From assembly GCA_958445895.1 (NCBI GenBank), contig CAUCTV010000004.1, forward strand, positions 4,871 through 68,870: a DNA stretch of 64,000 nt, read 5' to 3'. Position 1 is the first letter of the stretch; each line of letters begins with the position of its first letter. The notes under the pieces are model-generated. The model saw only the letters and a list, made by a program, of their open reading frames with translations, was not told where the DNA came from and ran no database searches. This stretch comes from an uncultured Collinsella sp. Its GTDB lineage: Bacteria > Actinomycetota > Coriobacteriia > Coriobacteriales > Coriobacteriaceae. The translations under genes were made by a program, and so were the position numbers. Below are positions 28,978-36,589 of this stretch, one piece after another.

Positions 28978-29274
28978 CTATTTCCAAGGATGCGACGTCA
29001 GATGCCACCCGCCGCAGTATTCGCATTTGTAGCAGGCCAAACCACGCCGTCCACGGTTTTCGCAGTCGGCCATAACGGCCTCGGCCTCGGCGCGTGTGTC
29101 GTAGCGGTTTTTGCGCTCGCACGATTTGTAGCGCCAAGCCTCATCGCGCTCGGCGTCCAGGGCATCGCGGCGCTCGTCCTCGCGCGCAAACAGGTCGCTC
29201 ATATCGCCGCCGGTGGCAGCGCCCAAAAACTCGCTTTTGGCCTTTGACCAGGCGGCTCGCTTTTTGCTTCCCAT
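28978..29274 (-). CDS. Small putative zinc-ribbon protein, unknown function
   Basis: The 98-residue protein is basic and acidic in alternating blocks. It ends in CYKCEYCGGWHLTS, a Cys-x-x-Cys-x-x-x-His motif that probably binds zinc together with the upstream Cys in YKSCERKNRY. Similar short tails occur in many unassigned actinobacterial and phage proteins. The ATG at 29274 follows CAAGGAG, which supports this start over one 33 nt upstream. It is divergent from a GNAT gene, with a TGGTATCA inverted repeat between them. Confidence 0.7.
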   Translation of the reverse strand: MGSKKRAAWSKAKSEFLGAATGGDMSDLFAREDERRDALDAERDEAWRYKSCERKNRYDTRAEAEAVMADCENRGRRGLACYKCEYCGGWHLTSHPWK

Positions 29275-29298
29275 CCGCTCCTTGCCCTTTCCAAACGC

Positions 29299-29328
29299 TG
29301 GTATCATTGCTCAATCAAAGTGATACCA
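29299..29328. promoter_or_regulatory. Inverted repeat between divergent genes
   Basis: TGGTATCA (29299-29306) and TGATACCA (29321-29328) form a perfect 8-bp inverted repeat with a 14-bp spacer, centred in the 73-bp gap between the zinc-ribbon and GNAT genes. Its position suits an operator or back-to-back -10 elements. Confidence 0.5.
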
Positions 29329-29347
29329 ATAAACGTGAGGTCGCCGC

Positions 29348-29839
29348 GTGATGATCAGAAAAACCCTCGAGACCGACATTCCCGCCGTCATGGCTATCTA
29401 TGATGCCGCCCGCGCCTTTATGCGCGCGCATGGCAACGCCACGCAGTGGCCCGAGGGCACGCCTTCGGCCGAGCAGCTGGCTGCCGATATCGCCGCCGGT
29501 GGCAGCTATGTGTGCGAAGTCGACGGTCGCGTGGTGGCGACGTTTGCCTTTTTGCCGGGCCCGGACGAGTGCTATGACGTCATCGAGGACGGTCAGTGGC
29601 GCAGCGACACTCCGTACGCCGTGCTGCACCGCGTGGCGTCCGACGGCACCGTGCACGGTATCGCGGCCGCGATGTTTGCCTTTGCCAAGGAGCGTGCCGA
29701 CCATCTGCGTATCGATACGCACGCGGACAACCTGCCCATGCAGGGTGCGAGCCTCAAGGCAGGGTTCGAGCGCGCCGGCGTCGTGTATGTGTCCGACGGC
29801 ACGCCGCGCGTTGCGTTCGACTGGCTGCGCGAGGCATAA
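29348..29839 (+). CDS. GNAT-family N-acetyltransferase
   Basis: The 163-residue protein begins MIRKTLETDIPAVMAIYDAARAFM, a common GNAT opening, and has central strands VVATFAFLPGPD and a C-terminal acetyl-CoA region around HGIAAAMFAFAKERADHLRIDTHADN with the usual NxPM motif (DNLPMQGASLKAGFE). The start may be GTG at 29348 or ATG at 29351. The substrate is unknown. It ends at a strong terminator. Confidence 0.88.
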   Translation: MMIRKTLETDIPAVMAIYDAARAFMRAHGNATQWPEGTPSAEQLAADIAAGGSYVCEVDGRVVATFAFLPGPDECYDVIEDGQWRSDTPYAVLHRVASDGTVHGIAAAMFAFAKERADHLRIDTHADNLPMQGASLKAGFERAGVVYVSDGTPRVAFDWLREA

Positions 29840-29872
29840 GGGCCGAGTCACATACCAGCGTTTCATCGAAAT

Positions 29873-29900
29873 GAAAATGGCCCCGCGTGGGGCCATTTTT
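29873..29900 (+). terminator. Rho-independent terminator after GNAT gene
   Basis: AAAATGGCCCC pairs perfectly with GGGGCCATTTT around a GCGT loop, with a T-rich tail. The following 29901-30143 segment holds no gene or RNA that I recognise. Confidence 0.88.
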
Positions 29901-30143
29901 GGTAAAACGCGTCGTTGTGGGACTCGCATTGTTACCGCCTCAGATGAGACCGGGCAGACAAAAGGGGAGGTGCCGGCTTTCGTAAGGCGCGAACCTACGA
30001 AAATCGCCGCGCGGCAACGCAGGGCGATGAGCTTGGTCGGGGGATAGGGCCCGCTTCGCCCGCCGGCCCGTAAATTGTATCATCCAGTGTGGAACGAGGA
30101 TGCCCGTTGCCGAGTGCGACGGGCTTGCAATAAGAGGAGAGCC

Positions 30144-32147
30144 ATGTCGAAGCAAGCGGTCGTTGGAATCTTGGCGCATGTCGATGCCGGCAAGACCACA
30201 CTGGCCGAGGCCATGCTGTTCTGCGCGGGTCGCATTCGCAAGCGCGGCCGCGTGGACGATGGCGACTCGCACCTGGATACCAACGCCATCGAGCGCGAGC
30301 GCGGCATCACGATTTTCTCGTCGCAGGCCGTGTTCGACCACGGTGATACCCGCGTCATGCTCGTGGACGCTCCCGGACACGTGGATTTTTCGGCCGAGGC
30401 AGAGCGCACGTTGCGTGCGCTCGACTACGCGATTTTGGTGGTAGGTGCCAACGACGGCGTGCAGGGGCACACCGAAACCCTGTGGCGCCTGCTTGCGCGC
30501 TATGACATTCCGACGTTCATCTATATCAACAAAATCGATTTGGAGAATCCCGGCCGCGATGTTTTGCTGGCACAACTTGGGCAGCGTCTTTCCGAGGGCT
30601 GCCTCGATGCGAACGAACTGCTGGCGGGCGGCGCCGCTTGGGAGGACGCTGCCGCGTTGGACGAGGCAGCCCTCGAGGAGTTTCTTGAGACGGGTGAGCT
30701 TTCCGTTGCAACGCTTTCGCGCATGGTTGCCGAGCGCAGGCTCTTTCCCTGCTTTGCCGGCTCGGCGCTCAAGGATCAGGGCGTGGGCGAGCTGCTGGAT
30801 GGTATGTGCACGCTGATGCGTGAGCAGGCGTGGCCGCCGGAGTTCGCCGCGCGTGTCTATCGTGTCAGCCGCGGTGTTCGTGGCGAGCGCTTGGCTTGGG
30901 TTAAAGTGACCGGCGGCACACTGCATGCCAAACAGATGATTGACGGGCGTTCCGGCGCCGAGGCATGGGAGCAAAAGGTCGATCAGGTGCGCATCTATAA
31001 CGGAGAGAAGTACGAGCTTGCCCAGGAAGTTGCCGCTGGCGGTATTTGTGCCGTGACGGGTCTTGCGCACGTTCGCCCGGGGGATGCCTTGGGTGCGGAG
31101 CCCGGGTGCGATGCGCCCGTCATTGCGCCGGTCCTCACCTATACGGTGCTCCCGGGCGAACATGATGTCCATGCGGTGTTTAAAGCGCTGGCTGAGCTGA
31201 CGGACGAAGACCCCATGCTCGGCGTAAGCTGGAATACGCATCTTGAGCAGATTCACTTGCAGTTGATGGGCGCCGTGCAACTCGAGGTCGTGCAGCGGGT
31301 GTTGGCCGATCGCTTTGACCTTTCGATTGAGTTTGAGCCCGGCGGCATTCTCTATAAGGAGACTATTTCGCGGCCGGTCGAGGGCGTGGGCCACTTTGAG
31401 CCGCTGCGCCACTATGCCGAGGTGCATCTGCGCCTGGAGCCGTTGCCGGCGGGTTCGGGTGTGCAGTTTGGCACCGTGACCTCGGCCGACGAGCTCGATC
31501 TTAACTGGCAGCGTTTGGCACTCACCAACGCTATGGAGCGCGACCACCTGGGCGTGCTGACGGGCTCGCCCATCACCGATGTGCGCATTACGCTCGCGGG
31601 CGGCCGCGCGCATGCCAAACACACCGAGGGCGGCGATTTTCGCCAGGCCACGTACCGCGCGATTCGCCAGGGTTTGATGCAGGCGCGCGAGGCCGGCGCG
31701 GCGGTGTTGTTGGAGCCGTGGTATCGCTTTGAGCTCGAGGTGCCGGGGGAGTGCGTGGGCCGGGCGCTCTCGGATGCCACGCGCATGAGTGCCGAGTACG
31801 AGCCGCCGACGATGGCGGGAGACCGGGCGAAGCTTGTGGGTCGCGTTCCGGCATCCGAGGTGCAAGATTATGCGCTGGAGGTGGCTGCCTACACGAGCGG
31901 TCGCGGGCATCTGTACCTGGAGTTCGCCGGTTATGCGGCTTGCCATGATGGCGAGCGCGTAATCGAGGCTGCCGCCTACGAGCCCGAGGCCGATCTGCCC
32001 AACACGCCCGACTCGGTCTTTTGCGCCCACGGCGCCGGCTACACGGTCAAATGGTACGACGCACCCGCTGCGGCGCACGTAAAGGTCGATCCCGCCACCT
32101 TCCGCCCCTGGCGAGCAGCAGACGCCGAGTTTTTCGGCCACATGTGA
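30144..32147 (+). CDS. EF-G-like GTPase of the TetM/TetO ribosomal-protection type
   Basis: The 667-residue GTPase has G1 AHVDAGKTTL (about 10-19), switch I IERERGITIFSSQ, G3 DAPGHVDF and G4 NKID, followed by EF-G domains II-V. The N-terminal 150 residues resemble TetM-class proteins more than EF-G. Length (TetM 639) and the C-terminal tail differ from mobile tet genes, so it is probably a chromosomal relative whose drug link is unproven. The ATG at 30144 follows AGAGGAGAG. The TGA stop lies inside palindromic element C (32141-32173). Confidence 0.85.
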   Translation: MSKQAVVGILAHVDAGKTTLAEAMLFCAGRIRKRGRVDDGDSHLDTNAIERERGITIFSSQAVFDHGDTRVMLVDAPGHVDFSAEAERTLRALDYAILVVGANDGVQGHTETLWRLLARYDIPTFIYINKIDLENPGRDVLLAQLGQRLSEGCLDANELLAGGAAWEDAAALDEAALEEFLETGELSVATLSRMVAERRLFPCFAGSALKDQGVGELLDGMCTLMREQAWPPEFAARVYRVSRGVRGERLAWVKVTGGTLHAKQMIDGRSGAEAWEQKVDQVRIYNGEKYELAQEVAAGGICAVTGLAHVRPGDALGAEPGCDAPVIAPVLTYTVLPGEHDVHAVFKALAELTDEDPMLGVSWNTHLEQIHLQLMGAVQLEVVQRVLADRFDLSIEFEPGGILYKETISRPVEGVGHFEPLRHYAEVHLRLEPLPAGSGVQFGTVTSADELDLNWQRLALTNAMERDHLGVLTGSPITDVRITLAGGRAHAKHTEGGDFRQATYRAIRQGLMQAREAGAAVLLEPWYRFELEVPGECVGRALSDATRMSAEYEPPTMAGDRAKLVGRVPASEVQDYALEVAAYTSGRGHLYLEFAGYAACHDGERVIEAAAYEPEADLPNTPDSVFCAHGAGYTVKWYDAPAAAHVKVDPATFRPWRAADAEFFGHM

Positions 32148-32173
32148 CAAAGGGGCAGTTCCTTTGTCACATG
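32141..32173. repeat. Palindromic element (family C, copy 1), overlapping a stop codon
   Basis: CATGTGACAAAGG (32141-32153) and CCTTTGTCACATG (32161-32173) are perfect 13-bp arms around a 7-nt loop. The TGA in the left arm is the stop codon of the EF-G-like gene. A second copy closes the AAA/UvrA segment at 35868-35902. Confidence 0.8.
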
Positions 32174-32178
32174 CTATT

Positions 32179-32207
32179 GGTATAACTCGGTATAAGTTGG
32201 TATAACT
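32179..32207. promoter_or_regulatory. Three direct repeats of GGTATAA(C/G)T with 10-bp period
   Basis: GGTATAACT (32179), GGTATAAGT (32189) and GGTATAACT (32199) are spaced exactly 10 bp apart, placing them on one face of the helix, 34-62 bp before the AAA ATPase start. They could be operator repeats or overlapping TATAA-type -10 elements. Confidence 0.5.
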
Positions 32208-32240
32208 GTTACCAGGGTTTGCCAATCCGAGGAGGCCGAT

Positions 32241-33359
32241 ATGAATCCAAATCCCTTTAAGCCCACAGCTGGTAAGCGGCCTCCGATACTCATCGGTCGC
32301 GAGTCGGTCATCGAAGATTTTGAGGAAGGGCTCGATAACGGCGCCGGAGCGCCGGGCAGGCTCATGCTCATTACGGGAAACCGCGGCTATGGCAAAACGG
32401 TTCTCCTGCGGGAGCTGCAACGTCTAGCCAGCGAGCGCGGATGGGCGGTTGTCTCCGATTCCGCTTCGCTTGGTTTGTGCGACCGCTTGGCCGACGCGCT
32501 TCGCTCGAATAAACCCGTTGTGACGTCAATGGAGTTTGGGCCGTCGTTTGGCCGGATGTCGGTCGAGGCGGCGCGGGCAAAAGGCGAGACATTGCGAGGG
32601 CTGGTCAACGAGCGTCTCAAGAAGCTCGGTCCGGGCAAGGGCGTCTTGTTTGCGATTGACGAGGCACAATCGGTGTCTATCGAGGAACTGGCGGCTCTTG
32701 CCGTCCTCTATCAGCAGGTGCTCGGAGACCAGGATGCCACGGGCTTGCCCGATAGCGACCAGCGCGGTCTTGCGCTGGCGTTCGCCGGCTTGCCCAGTAT
32801 GGTTGACGATCTGCTCGAAGAGCCGAGCGTGACGTTTTTGCGGCGTGCCCAGCAGCGTACGTTGGGGGCAATATCTTTGCCCAAAGTGCGCGATTCGTAT
32901 ATCCAGACGGTCAAAGACGCTGGTCTTTACGTTGACGCGGAGACGGCGGACCTTGCGGCGCGCAAGAGCATGGGGCATCCCTATATGGTTCAGCTGGTGG
33001 GCTATTACATGTGGCGGTCTGCTGTCCGGCGTGGCTCGCAGGTCATCGAAAGGCGCGATGTCGAGAATGGCCATGCGGATGCCGTCTCCGAGTTCTACGA
33101 AGCGGTTGACGCACCTCTGTATTACGGTCTGCGCAGCCCTCAGCGCCTCTTTATCGAGGCTATGGCGGTTGACGAGGACAAGCCGACGCGCACGGCGGAT
33201 ATCATTGAGCGCTGCGACCGTACCCAGAGCTGGGCGAGTAAATATCGCGCAAGCCTGATTCGCGAGCGCGTCATCGAGGCCGCCGGATACGGCCTTGTGC
33301 GGTTTACCGTGCCCATGCTGGGCGAGTATATCCGCGACCGCGTTTTATGGCATGAGTAG
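32241..33359 (+). CDS. AAA-type ATP-binding protein (AAA_16/Orc1-like)
   Basis: The 372-residue protein has an N-terminal sensor segment PPILIGRESVIEDFEEGL, Walker A GNRGYGKTVLL (about 51-61) and Walker B VLFAIDEAQ, followed by a winged-helix-like C-terminal region. This layout matches small STAND/Orc1-like ATPases found scattered in actinobacteria and archaea; no specific role is known. GAGGAGG (unusually strong) precedes the ATG. It is followed at 10 bp by a UvrA-like gene, and both lie between two copies of palindrome C. Confidence 0.8.
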   Translation: MNPNPFKPTAGKRPPILIGRESVIEDFEEGLDNGAGAPGRLMLITGNRGYGKTVLLRELQRLASERGWAVVSDSASLGLCDRLADALRSNKPVVTSMEFGPSFGRMSVEAARAKGETLRGLVNERLKKLGPGKGVLFAIDEAQSVSIEELAALAVLYQQVLGDQDATGLPDSDQRGLALAFAGLPSMVDDLLEEPSVTFLRRAQQRTLGAISLPKVRDSYIQTVKDAGLYVDAETADLAARKSMGHPYMVQLVGYYMWRSAVRRGSQVIERRDVENGHADAVSEFYEAVDAPLYYGLRSPQRLFIEAMAVDEDKPTRTADIIERCDRTQSWASKYRASLIRERVIEAAGYGLVRFTVPMLGEYIRDRVLWHE

Positions 33360-33369
33360 GGTGATAAAG

Positions 33370-35865
33370 GTGACGGAACAGAAGATGAGCCCGCAGGCTA
33401 TCGAGGTGCGCGGTGCACGTGTCCACAATCTCAAGGACATCGATATCGATATTCCGCTGGGGAGGCTCGTGGGCATTGCCGGCGTGTCGGGCTCGGGCAA
33501 GAGCTCGCTGGCGCTGGGAGTTCTTTATGCCGAGGGCTCGCGCCGTTACCTGGAGGCGCTCAGCACCTATACTCGACGTCGCCTGACGCAGGCCGAGCAC
33601 GCCCAGGTGGACGAGGTATTGCACGTACCGGCGGCACTCGCGTTGCATCAGCGTCCCAGTGTGCCAGGCGTGCGCTCGACCTTTGGTACCATGACCGAGC
33701 TCAACAACAGTCTGCGTTTGCTCTTTAGCCGCTGTGCCCATCACGTGTGCCCACATTGCGGGGCGCGTGTGGAGCCGAGCCTTAACGTGGCTGCGGGCCT
33801 GTCGCTCACGTGCCCCGCATGCGGCCGCGAGTTCTACGCGCCGAGTGCCGAGGACCTTGCCTTTAACAGCGGCGGTGCGTGCCCTACCTGCGGCGGCACC
33901 GGTGTCATGCGCGAGGTGGACGAAGCGAGCCTGGTGCCCGACGAGTCAAAGACCATCAACGAAGGCGCGGTGCTTCCCTGGGGTACGCTCATGTGGGATC
34001 TGATGAAGCAGGTAGCCGGCGAGATGGGCGTGCGCACCGACGTGCCGTTTAACCAGCTCACGCCCGCCGAGCGCGACATTGTGTTCCACGGTCCGGCGGT
34101 TAAGAAGCACATTCTCTACGTTCCCAAAAAAGGCGAGGGCGCCACGCCGCTCGACTTCACCTATTACAATGCCGTCTATACGGTCGAGAATGCGCTCGCC
34201 AAGGTTAAGGACGATAAGGGACTTAAGCGCGTGGCTCGCTTTTTGCGCGAGGGCCCGTGCCGTGACTGCGGCGGCACGCGTCTCTCCGAGGCTGCGCGCC
34301 AGCCCCAGGTGCGTGGTATCAATCTGGCGCAGGCCGCGGCCATGACGCTGGGTGAGGCGATTGAGTGGGCGCGCGGGGTGCCCGCATCCTTGCCGGCCGA
34401 GATGCAGCCCATGGCGACGGATATCTGCGATTCGTTTTTGAGCGCGGCTCGTCGCCTGGTCGACCTGGGGCTCGATTACCTCTCGCTCGACCGCGCCGGT
34501 GCTACGCTCTCCACGGGTGAGCGCCAGCGCGTGCAGCTTGCCCGCGTGGTGCGCAACCGCTCGACGGGCGTGCTGTATGTGCTCGACGAGCCCTCGATCG
34601 GCTTGCATCCTGCCAATGTTGACGGCTTGGTAGGCGTAATGCGCGATCTGGTGGATGACGGCAACACCGTGGTCGTTGTCGACCACGACACGCGCGTATT
34701 GGCGGAAGCCGATTATCTGGTCGAGATGGGCCCCGTTGCCGGAGCGGGCGGCGGTAATGTGATCGCCGCCGGTACGGTGGATGAGGTCGAGCAATCGCAG
34801 GACAGCCGCATCGCCCCGTTTTTGCGCTCGGAGCCCAAGCGCTTGCGGCCGCAGGTGGCTGACGACGAAATGTTCGACCAGGGCCATATCCGCATGGCGA
34901 CCGATGCCATCCATACCGTCAAACCGCTCGAAGTCGATATACCGCGCGGTCGTCTCGTCGCGGTGACGGGCGTTTCGGGTTCGGGTAAGACGACGTTGGT
35001 GCTCGAGACGCTCATCCCGGCGCTCAAGGCTCAGGCAACTGGCGAGCGCCTGCCAAGCCATGTGCGCTGGATCGATGCCGAGGGCATCGCACGCGCCAAC
35101 CTGATTGACGCTACGCCCATCGGCGCCAACGTGCGCTCGACGGTGGCGACTTATGCCGACATCCATGACGAGCTGCGTCGCGCCTTCGCCCGTACGCCCG
35201 AGGCCAAGGCAGCTGGCTACAAGGCGGGCGCATTTAGCTACAACACCGGCGCCTTGCGCTGCCCTACGTGCGATGGCACGGGTTCGATATCGCTCGACGT
35301 GCAATTTTTGCCCGATGTCGAGATCGTCTGCCCGTCATGTCGCGGCTCACGCTATGCAGACGCGGCCTCGCATATCCATCGCGAGGGCAAGGACGGGAGC
35401 CTGCTTACGTTGCCGCAGCTCATGGACATAAGTGTGGACGAGGCCCTCGACGCTACGGTGGGGCTCAAGAAAGTTCAGGCGCGCTTACAGACCCTGCACG
35501 ACCTGGGCTTGGGTTATCTCACGCTCGGCGAGCCCACGCCGGCGCTTTCGGGCGGCGAGGCGCAGCGCCTTAAGCTCGCGAGCGAGATGGGCCGCGTGCA
35601 GGATGATGCCGTATTCGTGTTCGACGAACCCACAATTGGCCTGCACCCGCTCGATGTTCAGGTGCTGCTGAGTGTGTTCGACGGCCTCGTTGCCAAGGGC
35701 GCCACAGTCGTCGTAATCGAGCACGACCTCGACCTTATCCGTAACGCCGATTACGCAATCGACATGGGCCCAGGTGGTGGCGACGCAGGCGGGCAAATCG
35801 TCTGCGTCGGCACGCCGGGCGACATCGTGGCATGCCCCGCAAGCATCACCGGCCGCTACCTATAA
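33370..35865 (+). CDS. Short UvrA-like ABC ATPase (UvrA2/DrrC-type)
   Basis: The 831-residue protein has two UvrA-type ABC modules: Walker A GVSGSGKSSLA near residue 38 and GVSGSGKTTLV near 535, signatures LSTGERQRV and LSGGEAQRL, and zinc fingers CPHCG...CPACG, CPTCGGTG and CPTCDGTG. Canonical UvrA is about 940 residues; this shorter class lacks part of the DNA- or UvrB-binding insertions and includes drug self-resistance proteins such as DrrC. The role here is open. Starts at GTG 33370 (AGGGTGA upstream) or ATG 33352, which overlaps the previous stop; 33370 is preferred. Confidence 0.88.
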   Translation: MTEQKMSPQAIEVRGARVHNLKDIDIDIPLGRLVGIAGVSGSGKSSLALGVLYAEGSRRYLEALSTYTRRRLTQAEHAQVDEVLHVPAALALHQRPSVPGVRSTFGTMTELNNSLRLLFSRCAHHVCPHCGARVEPSLNVAAGLSLTCPACGREFYAPSAEDLAFNSGGACPTCGGTGVMREVDEASLVPDESKTINEGAVLPWGTLMWDLMKQVAGEMGVRTDVPFNQLTPAERDIVFHGPAVKKHILYVPKKGEGATPLDFTYYNAVYTVENALAKVKDDKGLKRVARFLREGPCRDCGGTRLSEAARQPQVRGINLAQAAAMTLGEAIEWARGVPASLPAEMQPMATDICDSFLSAARRLVDLGLDYLSLDRAGATLSTGERQRVQLARVVRNRSTGVLYVLDEPSIGLHPANVDGLVGVMRDLVDDGNTVVVVDHDTRVLAEADYLVEMGPVAGAGGGNVIAAGTVDEVEQSQDSRIAPFLRSEPKRLRPQVADDEMFDQGHIRMATDAIHTVKPLEVDIPRGRLVAVTGVSGSGKTTLVLETLIPALKAQATGERLPSHVRWIDAEGIARANLIDATPIGANVRSTVATYADIHDELRRAFARTPEAKAAGYKAGAFSYNTGALRCPTCDGTGSISLDVQFLPDVEIVCPSCRGSRYADAASHIHREGKDGSLLTLPQLMDISVDEALDATVGLKKVQARLQTLHDLGLGYLTLGEPTPALSGGEAQRLKLASEMGRVQDDAVFVFDEPTIGLHPLDVQVLLSVFDGLVAKGATVVVIEHDLDLIRNADYAIDMGPGGGDAGGQIVCVGTPGDIVACPASITGRYL

Positions 35866-35867
35866 CC

Positions 35868-35902
35868 GAATGTGACAAAGGGACCGTCCCTTTGTCACAT
35901 TC
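35868..35902. repeat. Palindromic element (family C, copy 2), overlapping a stop codon
   Basis: GAATGTGACAAAGGGAC and GTCCCTTTGTCACATTC are perfect 17-bp arms with a single central base. It starts 2 nt after the UvrA-like stop. Read on the minus strand, its TGA is the stop codon of trmL. Confidence 0.85.
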
Positions 35903-36494
35903 CCAGAAAGCCTGTTTGGCGCAGAGCCTCGTAGAGGACGATGGCGGCGCTGTTGGAGAGGTTGAGTGCGCTGATGCGGTAGTCGTCCGGATTGACGAAG
36001 TTGCCGCAGATATCCTGTCGAAGGATGGCTTCGTGGCTGTCCTCGGTATGCCCGAGCGACTCCTCGTGGGCCTCCCAGGCGTCGGCGTTTTCGAGCGAGT
36101 CGCAATCGCGCAACATGGGGATGCGCTCGCAGCGCTCGGGCGCCGCGGCAAGCAGTGGCTCGGGAATCCCCGAGCTCTCGCTGCCAAAGACCAAAAAGTC
36201 ACCGTCGCGGTAGGTACTTTGCGCATAGGTGCGGCGCGCCTTTTTGGTCAGCAGATGCAGGCGTTCGTCGGCGGGGGAGAGGCCGTTGCGCGCAAGGAAA
36301 TCCTCCCAGCCGGCATAGGTCGTCACGTCCAAATTTTGCCAGTAGCCCAGGCCGGCGCGACGCACCGTCTTGTCGTCGAGCGAAAACCCCAGCGGCTCCA
36401 CCAGATGCAGGCGGGCGCCGGTAACCACGCAGGTGCGGCCGATATTGCCCGTATTGGCCGGAATCTCGGGCGCATACAGCACAATGTTGAACAT
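35895..36494 (-). CDS. trmL: tRNA (cytidine(34)-2'-O)-methyltransferase
   Basis: The 199-residue SPOUT methyltransferase has the TrmL opening MFNIVLYAPEIPANTGNIGRT, the middle block DFLVFGSESSGIPEPLL (knot motif 2) and the C-terminal knot RISALNLSNSAAIVLYEALRQ. It 2'-O-methylates the wobble base of tRNA-Leu. The ATG at 36494 follows CAAGGAG; an open frame continues upstream through a terminator and is not coding. The stop codon is within palindrome C. Confidence 0.93.
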   Translation of the reverse strand: MFNIVLYAPEIPANTGNIGRTCVVTGARLHLVEPLGFSLDDKTVRRAGLGYWQNLDVTTYAGWEDFLARNGLSPADERLHLLTKKARRTYAQSTYRDGDFLVFGSESSGIPEPLLAAAPERCERIPMLRDCDSLENADAWEAHEESLGHTEDSHEAILRQDICGNFVNPDDYRISALNLSNSAAIVLYEALRQTGFLGM

Positions 36495-36517
36495 GAATCT
36501 CCTTGGCTCAGAACGAA

Positions 36518-36550
36518 AAACCACCACGAAGGGCACCTTCGTGGTGGTTT
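36518..36550 (-). terminator. Rho-independent terminator of the CobW-type gene
   Basis: AAACCACCACGAAGG and CCTTCGTGGTGGTTT form a perfect 15-bp stem with a 3-nt loop. On the minus strand it runs into TTTTTCG, so it terminates the CobW-family gene upstream of trmL. Confidence 0.9.
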
Positions 36551-36589
36551 GGCGGTTACGTAGGCGGAAAAATGCCCGCTTGGATAAAT

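Noticed and set aside
30144..32147. Calling the EF-G-like gene a tetracycline resistance gene
   Set aside because: Family resemblance is clear but length, tail and chromosomal setting differ from mobile tet genes; resistance is not shown by sequence.
29940..32420. An 826-codon open frame antisense to the EF-G-like gene
   Set aside because: Low-complexity, Arg/His/Gln-rich product typical of antisense frames; the plus strand has all GTPase motifs.
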